Below, piece after piece: positions 8,646-15,147 of a stretch of DNA of 64,000 nt. Within the stretch, counting starts at the first letter, position 1, and every line of letters begins with the position of its first letter. The notes below the pieces were generated by a model, which was not told where the DNA came from, did not search any database, and saw nothing but the letters and a program-made list of their open reading frames with translations. Source of the DNA: Actinomadura hallensis (GTDB taxonomy: Bacteria > Actinomycetota > Actinomycetes > Streptosporangiales > Streptosporangiaceae); NCBI RefSeq assembly GCF_006716765.1, contig NZ_VFPO01000001.1, positions 62,001 through 126,000 of the forward strand. Direction: 5' to 3'. The position numbers and the translations under genes are program-made.

Positions 8646-9332
8646 TTGACCCCGTTGACCGGGCTCGGTGCCCTCTTGCCCGAGGAGCTCTGGCGCAAGC
8701 TGTTGACGCTCGGCCCGCGCAGCGAACGCGAGCCCGGCCGCATCCTGATGCGGCAGGGCGACCCCGGGGACGTCGTCATGGCCCTCACGCGGGGCCGCGT
8801 CAGAGTGATGCAGCAGGTGGTCGACGGCTTGGACCAGCTGGTCGCGGTGCGGCGTCGCGGCGAGGTGCTCGGTGACATCGCCGTGTACGGCGAGTGCCGA
8901 CGGACCGCGACCGTCGTGACGGTCGACCCCTGCGTCGTGCACACCCTCAGAGGGACGGAGTTCCTGCGCTTCGTGCACGACCACGGCCTCGCCCCGCTGT
9001 TGATGCAGCACAACTACGAGCGGCTGCAGGAGGCCGAACGCCATCGCGCCGAGATCGCTCTCCTCCAGCCGTCGCATGTGCTCTGCAAGATGCTGTTCCG
9101 GCTGGCCGAACCGATGGGCGACGGCAGTGCCGTCGTGGACCTGGGGCTGTCCCAGAACGATCTCGCCCTGATGATCGGCGCCCATCGCAACACCGTCGGC
9201 AAGGCCCTCAACAAGCTCAAGGAGCTGGGCGTGGTGGCTCGCGACCCGCACCGACTGATGATCGTCATCAATGACGTGCGGGCGCTGGACCACTATGCCC
9301 GCAACGGCCTGGAGCACGATTCGATGGTGTGA
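8646..9332 (+). CDS. Crp/Fnr family transcriptional regulator
   Basis: A 228-residue regulator with an N-terminal cyclic-nucleotide-binding beta-roll (residues ~10-120, including RILMRQGDPGDVVMALTRGR and GEVLGDIAVYGECRRTATV), a long dimerisation helix, and a C-terminal winged helix whose recognition region is LSQNDLALMIGAHRNTVGKA. The phosphate-binding cassette is close to the cNMP type but shorter around GEVLGDIAVYGE, so ligand specificity is uncertain. The start is TTG, supported by GAGAGGGG 7-10 nt upstream. It sits immediately upstream of module A and is divergent from cstA, and could control either. Confidence 0.88.
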   Translation: MTPLTGLGALLPEELWRKLLTLGPRSEREPGRILMRQGDPGDVVMALTRGRVRVMQQVVDGLDQLVAVRRRGEVLGDIAVYGECRRTATVVTVDPCVVHTLRGTEFLRFVHDHGLAPLLMQHNYERLQEAERHRAEIALLQPSHVLCKMLFRLAEPMGDGSAVVDLGLSQNDLALMIGAHRNTVGKALNKLKELGVVARDPHRLMIVINDVRALDHYARNGLEHDSMV

Positions 9333-9352
9333 CCCGGAGAAGGGTCCGGGTT

Positions 9353-9370
9353 GTGCACACCGTTGTGCAC
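9353..9370. promoter_or_regulatory. Candidate operator before module A
   Basis: GTGCACACCGTTGTGCAC is a 7-4-7 inverted repeat (GTGCACA / TGTGCAC) in the 96-bp gap between the Crp/Fnr gene and module A. The spacing and TGTG core resemble a Crp-type site, so feedback by the upstream regulator is possible; this is inference from symmetry only. Confidence 0.4.
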
Positions 9371-9428
9371 TCGAGCCCGCCGTGCGGCGCCACAGTGAGG
9401 ACACTCACCGCCGATCACGGAGGCGACC

Positions 9429-11180
9429 ATGGCCCTGCGCTCTCCCGGCCCCCGGTTCAGCCGGGACCTGCCGCCGTACCGAGGCGTGCTCGCGGTGGAT
9501 CTGGAACGCTTCACCGAGACTCCCAGCGTCCAACTGCCCCGGCTGGTCGAGGCGGTCCCCCGCGTGCTCGAAACCGCGCTGCGGCGTTCGGGCCTGGACT
9601 GGGCGGACCGCCGCTTCCCCCAGGGGACCGGTGACGGCTACGTGCTGGGCCTGCCCGCGGAGTGCACGCCGCAGCTTCTGCACCCGTTTCTCGACGTGCT
9701 GCAACAGGTGCTCCAGGAGGAGAACGCCGAGCTGCGGGCGCACGGTCCGGGTCTGCGGATGAGGATGCGGGTCAGCGTCCATCTCGGCCCGCTGCCCGAC
9801 AGCCGCGGTAACTGCGCCGGGGACGGCGTCGGCAAGGCGATGAACGACACGCACCGGCTGCTGGACTGCCGACCGCTGCGGGATGCGCTCGCGCGGACCG
9901 ACCCCGACGTGACGTTCGTCGCCGCCATCGTGTCCCAGCGCGTCTACGCGGACGTGGTCGAGGCGGGCTTCACCGCCTTACGGCAGGACCAGCTGATCCC
10001 TGTGCGCGCCGAGGTCAAGAACTTCAGCGAGGACGCGTGGATGCACGTGCCGGTGCCGTCCGGCCGGGCGCTCCGCGACGGTTTCGGCGGGCGCCCCGAC
10101 ACCGAGGCCGCGATCGACGAGGCGGCGGCCGCACGCGACGAGGCACCACCGGCCGCACGCGACGAGGCGCCGGCGGCGCGGCGATCGCGGGAAGAGGGGG
10201 CGTCCCGCGTCCAGCGAACCGGCGATGTCGCCGGCATCTCTCTGCAGAGCGACAGCGTCGTCAACAGCACCTTCGTCACCAACACCGTGATCGCGGGCGT
10301 GCTGGGCGTCCATCCCGCGCCGGACACGGAGATCGACCTGGCGCGCAGGCACCACACCGAGCGGCTGGGCGTCGGGCGGGCCCGCGAGCTGCTGCGGCGG
10401 CGGCACATGGTGGTGCTGGCCGCCGCACCCGGCGGGTGCCGGACCACGGCCCTGCACCTCCTCGACGAGCTGTCCCTGGAGACCGGAATCAGCCTGCTGG
10501 ACGTGGTGAAACGCTGGGACCGCCCGTCGGTCGGCCACCTGCCCCTGCACAGCGGCTGCGGCTACCTGCTCGACCTGAACTCCCCGGCGACCGACCGTCC
10601 CGACGCGGCGTTCGCCGAGGACCTGGCCGTGCACGCCGCGCGGCTGGTGGACCGCGGCTCCTATCTGGTCATCACGGCGCGGCCGGAGCTGTGGCGGGAC
10701 TGCCGGGCGCGGGCCGAGCCGTTCACGGTCGCCCTGGCCGCCGCACCCGCCGCGGACGTCCCGGCGCTCGCGGCGGGCCCGCGCGACGCCGCCCGCCTGC
10801 GCGTCGTCGACCCGGACGGTGACGAGACCGAGTTCCCGCTGGCCGGACGGGACGAGGTGCGGGTGGGCCGTCCCTTCGGAGGCGAGACGCCCGACATCGC
10901 GATCGACTCCGACCTGGTCAGCCGGGAGCCCTCCCGGCTCGTCCGCGACAGGCACTGCTGGTGGCTGCACCCGTGCGCGAAGAACCCCCCGTTGCTCGGC
11001 CGCCGCGGCGCCGGCGACCTGGAACGCGTCGCCGGGCCCGTCCGACTGGAGCACGGCGACGTCATCTGCGTGCAGGTCAGACCCACCCGGGTCGACGAGA
11101 CCCGCCACTGGCGGCTGGAGTTCACCGACCCGCTGCACACCCCGATCGCCTTCGAGACACCACGAGGAGATGCGCGATGA
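9429..11180 (+). CDS. Nucleotidyl-cyclase-like / P-loop-like NTPase / FHA domain protein
   Basis: A 583-residue multidomain protein, first gene of module A, with GGAGG before the ATG. Residues ~15-210 look like a class III nucleotidyl-cyclase fold: GVLAVDLERFTE supplies the first metal Asp and GTGDGYVLGLP the second acidic loop, with later RVSVHLGP and NDTHRLLD elements. Residues ~270-290 contain a short beta-like motif (GDVAGISLQSDSVVNSTFVT). Residues ~300-440 look like a small NTPase in which the P-loop is degenerate (AAPGGCRTTAL, Lys replaced by Arg). The C-terminal ~110 residues are an FHA phosphothreonine-binding domain (EVRVGRPFGGETPDIAIDSD, then LVSREPSRL). The FHA domain suggests it reads phosphorylation by the kinase three genes downstream. 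Confidence 0.72.
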   Translation: MALRSPGPRFSRDLPPYRGVLAVDLERFTETPSVQLPRLVEAVPRVLETALRRSGLDWADRRFPQGTGDGYVLGLPAECTPQLLHPFLDVLQQVLQEENAELRAHGPGLRMRMRVSVHLGPLPDSRGNCAGDGVGKAMNDTHRLLDCRPLRDALARTDPDVTFVAAIVSQRVYADVVEAGFTALRQDQLIPVRAEVKNFSEDAWMHVPVPSGRALRDGFGGRPDTEAAIDEAAAARDEAPPAARDEAPAARRSREEGASRVQRTGDVAGISLQSDSVVNSTFVTNTVIAGVLGVHPAPDTEIDLARRHHTERLGVGRARELLRRRHMVVLAAAPGGCRTTALHLLDELSLETGISLLDVVKRWDRPSVGHLPLHSGCGYLLDLNSPATDRPDAAFAEDLAVHAARLVDRGSYLVITARPELWRDCRARAEPFTVALAAAPAADVPALAAGPRDAARLRVVDPDGDETEFPLAGRDEVRVGRPFGGETPDIAIDSDLVSREPSRLVRDRHCWWLHPCAKNPPLLGRRGAGDLERVAGPVRLEHGDVICVQVRPTRVDETRHWRLEFTDPLHTPIAFETPRGDAR

Positions 11181-12223
11181 CACAACCCCCCGGCTCGGCG
11201 CCCCCGTACCTGCCGCCGGCCCCGCCCTCGCCGCCGGCCGAGTCCGATCCGGCGGGCCGCCCACCCGGCTCGTTCGCCGTCAACGGGCTGATCGCCGCGG
11301 CCGTCACGGCGGTGGCGGTCCCGCTGGGCCTGTTCGACCGGATCCCGTTCGTCGGTGATCTGCTGACGAGCAGCGGCGCGGTCGGCACCATCGCCGCGAT
11401 CGCCCTCACCGCGTCGCTGTGGGTCATGTTCTTCGCGCTCGGCCGCGCGGTGCACGGGTCCCGCGAGCGCGCCGCCGTGCAGGCGGCGCGGCGGAGGCTG
11501 GCCGGGGACCCGGTCGCCTCGTCGCCGAGGGAGCTCGTCCGCCACCTGGTTCGCGCGATCCCGGCGGGCACCCTCGTCCACCGGCGCCTGACCTCGCTCG
11601 CCGGCTCCGCCGAGGAGGAGTCCACCGCGGACCTGCTCGCCACCCGCTCCGAGCTCGACCACGCCCGCAGCGACGTCTCGTACGGCCCGGCACGCGCCCT
11701 GGTCTGGGCGCTTCCCGCCCTCGGGTTCCTCGGCACGGCCGCGGAGATGGCACGGGCCGTCGACGGCCTGGGCGTCGGCGTCGGCAGCTCGGGCGGGTAC
11801 AACGCGCTGCGCGACGCCCTGGTCAAGGACGTCATACCGCCGCTGGGCGACGCGTTCGGGGTCACCCTGTTCGCGCTCGGCGCCAGCGTGCTCTGCCACC
11901 TCGTCCTGACCTGGACCGGCTCCCGGGAGCAGCGGATCATGCTGGAGGTCGAAGAGGTCGTGCTGGAGGTCCTCGAACGGGCCCCGGCCGTCCGCGGCCG
12001 GGTGGTCGGCCCGGGCGAGCTCAACGGCGAGATGCGGATGCTCGCCTCGGTGTTGGACCAGACCCGCGCCGTGGTGGCCGACTCGACGGACCGGCTCACC
12101 GCCGTGAACGTGGGCGAGGTCGGCCTGTTACTGCACTCGGTCGACCGGCGGCTGGGGCAGATCCACGCCGAGCTCGCCAAGGAGATGGTCGTCAGCCGCG
12201 TCGCGAAGCCGTCCCGGGACTGA
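11177..12223 (+). CDS. MotA/TolQ/ExbB-like ion-channel membrane protein
   Basis: A 348-residue integral membrane protein. After a Pro-rich N-terminus, hydrophobic segments lie at about 34-53, 68-91, 172-193 and 227-246. The last two carry the proton-channel family pattern: ALVWALPALGFLGTAAEM matches the 'P-x-L-G-x-L-G-T' helix of ExbB/TolQ/MotA, and GDAFGVTLFALGASVLCHLV matches the final pore helix. A long cytoplasmic helix follows (LEVEEVVLEVLERA to the C-terminus). The ATG overlaps the previous stop by 4 nt. With the next gene it would form a MotAB/ExbBD-type ion-driven stator, as ZorA does in Zorya. The family call is from pattern recognition, not a profile search. Confidence 0.68.
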   Translation: MTQPPGSAPPYLPPAPPSPPAESDPAGRPPGSFAVNGLIAAAVTAVAVPLGLFDRIPFVGDLLTSSGAVGTIAAIALTASLWVMFFALGRAVHGSRERAAVQAARRRLAGDPVASSPRELVRHLVRAIPAGTLVHRRLTSLAGSAEEESTADLLATRSELDHARSDVSYGPARALVWALPALGFLGTAAEMARAVDGLGVGVGSSGGYNALRDALVKDVIPPLGDAFGVTLFALGASVLCHLVLTWTGSREQRIMLEVEEVVLEVLERAPAVRGRVVGPGELNGEMRMLASVLDQTRAVVADSTDRLTAVNVGEVGLLLHSVDRRLGQIHAELAKEMVVSRVAKPSRD

Positions 12224-12226
12224 GCC

Positions 12227-13108
12227 ATGGCGTCGGTACCCATCTTCACCCGGCGGCGCGGGCACACCGCGGACCATCCCGTCGAACTGCGGTTCGTCGA
12301 CATGCTGCTGATCGTCATCGCCACGCTGATGTTCGTGGCGGTGATCCTGAGCGTGACGAGCGCGTTCAGCACCCAGGAGCCCGGCGGGGGACGCCCCGCC
12401 ACGGCCCCGCAGATCACCACCGACTCCGTCCCGAGCGCCATCGTGGGCGAGGAGTACCGGCTCATCCTGTCGGTGCGGGGCGGCGACGGCTCCTACACCT
12501 GGAGCGTGCCGGACGGGGCGCTGCCGCAGGGCCTGGAACTGGACGGCGGCGGTGTCGTGCACGGCGTCCCGGCCCGGCCGCAGACCGCGCAGGCGAAGGT
12601 CGAGGTCACCGACGGCGCGGGCAGGACGGCGCAGCGCGACCTCGTCTTCGACGCACGACCGGCGGGCCGGGCGGACACGGCCGTCCAGGCGCCCCGGATC
12701 GCGACCAAGGTGACGCTGCTGGACGACGCGGTGGCGGGCAGGGACTACCGCCACGTCTTCCGCCCGGACCAGGGCGACCCGCCCTACACCTGGCGGATCA
12801 CGGGCGCCCCGCCGCGCGGCCTGCGCTTCGCGCCGGACGGCACGCTCGCCGGGCGGCCCGCCGAGGCGGGGACGGCCGCGTTCACCGTCACGATGACCGG
12901 AGGCGGCGGCGGAACGGCGCGCCAGGAGGTCAAGATGATCGTCAAGGAGGGGCCGGACTCGTTGTTCTGGCGGCTCCTGGGCTGGCTGAAGACCGCCATC
13001 ACCGTGATCGGCTACCTGCTGGTGGCGGGCATGGTCCTCACCTGGATCCTCGGCGCGCCGCCGACCACCGGCACAGCGCCGATCTGGGAACGCTGGGCGG
13101 GCAGGTGA
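12227..13108 (+). CDS. MotB/ExbD-like membrane protein with two Ig-like domains
   Basis: A 293-residue protein. A short cytoplasmic N-terminus leads into a transmembrane helix that begins ELRFVDMLLIVIATLMFVAV; Asp25 sits at the membrane entry where ExbD, TolR and MotB carry their essential ion-binding Asp. Two extracytoplasmic Ig-like domains of the putative-Ig (He_PIG) type follow, each with YTW...LPQGL/PRGL and GTLAGRP/GVVHGVP turns (about residues 60-145 and 150-240). A second hydrophobic helix lies near residues 255-275, which ordinary ExbD/MotB proteins lack. There is a 3-nt gap after the channel gene and a 4-nt overlap with the kinase gene, so they are co-expressed. The Ig domains would replace the peptidoglycan-binding OmpA domain of MotB/ZorB. 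Confidence 0.65.
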   Translation: MASVPIFTRRRGHTADHPVELRFVDMLLIVIATLMFVAVILSVTSAFSTQEPGGGRPATAPQITTDSVPSAIVGEEYRLILSVRGGDGSYTWSVPDGALPQGLELDGGGVVHGVPARPQTAQAKVEVTDGAGRTAQRDLVFDARPAGRADTAVQAPRIATKVTLLDDAVAGRDYRHVFRPDQGDPPYTWRITGAPPRGLRFAPDGTLAGRPAEAGTAAFTVTMTGGGGGTARQEVKMIVKEGPDSLFWRLLGWLKTAITVIGYLLVAGMVLTWILGAPPTTGTAPIWERWAGR

Positions 13109-14634
13109 CCGTGGGACTCACCGTGGGAATGATCCTGCCGACCGGGGAGCGGGTCGTCGAAGTCCTCCACGGCGGCTTCGCCGAGGTCGGCGTCCTCGAC
13201 GACGAGTTCGAGGGACGGCGCAAGGTCGTCAATCGCATCAACGACGACGTGCTCGCGGCGGGCGGCGAACCCGTCGCCAGGGCGTTCTTCAACGAATGCC
13301 GGATCGCGGTCGCCAAGCTGGGGTCGGAGGCGAAGTACACCGCGCCGGCGCTGCTGGCGCTGCGCAACCTCGGCGACCTCGGCCCGGTGCTCTTCGTGGG
13401 CCATGTCGACGGACCCGCGCTGCGGGACCTGCTCGGCGACGGCGTCCGCCAGTCGCTCACGCAGACCGTGCGGATGGGCGGCCAGATCGCCACGGCGATC
13501 GCGTACGCGCACGAGCGGGACGTCCGCCACCGGGACCTCAAGCCCAGCAACATCCTGCTGAGCCGCGGCAACGAGGTCAGGCTGATCGACTGGGGCCTGT
13601 CCCTGGCGCACGACGCGGCGGGGCTCGCCGGGCTCACCGCGGGCGTCGCCGCCTACCTGTCCCCGGAGCGCCTGGTCGATCCGCGGCTGGATGCGGAGGC
13701 CGACGACGTCTACGCGCTCGGCGTCCTCCTCTACGAGTGCCTGACCGGCGCGTGTCCCCGCCAGCCGGTGCTCCGCCGGGCCGTGTGCGACGCCCTGACC
13801 GGCGCGCACCCGCTCATCCCCGAGGCCGTCCGCGACCTGGTGGCGGACCTGATGGCCGAGGACCCGCAGGACCGTCCCGACGCCCGGCGGGTCGCGGCCG
13901 TGCTCGGCGACCCGGCGCTGCTGGAGGACGTGGCGGCCCGCGAGGTCGAGCGGCCCTTCTGCCGCGCGTGCGGTTTCGTCGCCGTCTCCGCCGTGCCGGA
14001 CTGCCCCGTCTGCAGGGGGACGATGTACGAACGGGTCGCCCGCCCGCCCCGGGAGGGCATGGTGCGGGTCGACGGGGGCGTGTTCGTCCACGGGATCACG
14101 GAGGGTCTGTTCGAGCACCGGGCCCTGCGGCCCGACCACCCCGTCGTCAACGTCACCTGGAAGGACGCGCTGTGCTACGCCCTGTGGGCGGGCAAGCGGC
14201 TGCCCCGGCCCCTGGAGTGGGAGAAGGCGGCGCGCGGCGACAAGGACGACCGTCTGTATCCCTGGGGCGACGCCTGGGTCCCCTCCCGGTCCAACCACAA
14301 CCGGCTGCCGGCGTCGGAGTACCGCCAGACCAGCCCGGTCTACGCCTTCACCTCGGGGGAGGCCGACGGACGATCGCCCTACGGGGTGGCCGACATGGCG
14401 GGAAACGTCTCCGAATGGGTCTCCCACGGCAGGGACTCGGACGCCAAGATCCGCAGCTCGGAGGTGCGGGCCGTGTGCGGGGGCGGCTGGACCGACTCCG
14501 TCGCCGTCAACGGCGTGGTGTCACTGCTCGTGGCGGCGTCCATCGACTACCGCAGCGAGGCGACCGGCTTCCGCTGCGCCGTCGACATCTTCTACGACGA
14601 ACGCCCGGTGAAGGAAGGCGACGCCCACCGGTAG
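13105..14634 (+). CDS. Ser/Thr protein kinase fused to zinc ribbon and FGE/SUMF1-like domain
   Basis: A 509-residue fusion. The kinase domain keeps the catalytic loop HRDLKPSN (His142 on) and DWG (from Asp162) in place of DFG, plus YLSPERLVDP and DVYALGVLLYECL. The glycine loop and the invariant beta-3 Lys are not obvious, and the N-lobe looks short. A zinc ribbon, CRACG (from Cys286) followed by CPVC, links to a formylglycine-generating-enzyme-like domain from ~320 (VTWKDALCYALWAGKRLPRP, YPWGD, YGVADMAGNVSEWVS, CGGGWTD). In conflict systems and retroelements such domains act as ligand-binding modules rather than enzymes. The GTG start overlaps the previous stop (GTGA). It probably phosphorylates module partners that the FHA protein then binds. 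Confidence 0.8.
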   Translation: MTVGLTVGMILPTGERVVEVLHGGFAEVGVLDDEFEGRRKVVNRINDDVLAAGGEPVARAFFNECRIAVAKLGSEAKYTAPALLALRNLGDLGPVLFVGHVDGPALRDLLGDGVRQSLTQTVRMGGQIATAIAYAHERDVRHRDLKPSNILLSRGNEVRLIDWGLSLAHDAAGLAGLTAGVAAYLSPERLVDPRLDAEADDVYALGVLLYECLTGACPRQPVLRRAVCDALTGAHPLIPEAVRDLVADLMAEDPQDRPDARRVAAVLGDPALLEDVAAREVERPFCRACGFVAVSAVPDCPVCRGTMYERVARPPREGMVRVDGGVFVHGITEGLFEHRALRPDHPVVNVTWKDALCYALWAGKRLPRPLEWEKAARGDKDDRLYPWGDAWVPSRSNHNRLPASEYRQTSPVYAFTSGEADGRSPYGVADMAGNVSEWVSHGRDSDAKIRSSEVRAVCGGGWTDSVAVNGVVSLLVAASIDYRSEATGFRCAVDIFYDERPVKEGDAHR

Positions 14635-14639
14635 CCAAA

Positions 14640-14674
14640 CCTGCGGGGTTGCAGGCTGAACGCAACCCCGCAGG
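14640..14674 (+). terminator. Terminator closing module A
   Basis: A perfect 13-bp stem, CCTGCGGGGTTGC (14640-14652) and GCAACCCCGCAGG (14662-14674), with a 9-nt loop starts 6 nt after the kinase stop codon. It separates module A from module B transcriptionally. Confidence 0.8.
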
Positions 14675-15147
14675 TGCGGTCCCCCCGGAAGGGCGCCAAG
14701 GATCTTCTCGGGCTCCTCAGAAGGAGTGATCCACCACCGCCATCAACGAATGTATAGCCGGCTGTCCTACGCCTTCCCTCATTTCCGCTTGCACTGCTCA
14801 TTCGCGATGTTTCTTAAGTGCCGTTGCTTGGCCGGATTCGGACGGACGCCCGCCTTCTGACCGACCGTTACCTCGGGTATACAGGTCACATAACTCCCGG
14901 TAGTGGCGTTCGGGGACGGGGGGCCGTGGACTTGGCTGAGTTAAGCCGATTCCCCCTCGGGGCGGTTCTCGCTACATGGGCCAACGGTTCCTCCGCAGGG
15001 CGTTCCCCGTGGTGTCGGCAGGTGCACCAGGCCGGGATCGCGAACGAGGGCAAAAGTGGCCATCCACAGAATCTCTGACCGGAAGACAGCCGGCAGCGCA
15101 AGGTGTGTACTTCCTGTGTGCAGCGTGATCGACAGGGGTGATCTGAG
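14675..15147. other. Intergenic region upstream of module B
   Basis: About 470 bp without a supported gene. Locally A/T-richer sequence around 14745-14820 and GGTATACAGGTCACATAACT near 14875-14895 make it a likely promoter region for module B. A short open frame at 14818-15078 has no ribosome site or family similarity and is not called. Confidence 0.5.

Noticed and set aside
14818..15078. An 86-codon frame upstream of module B
   Set aside because: No ribosome site, biased composition, and it lies in the probable promoter region.
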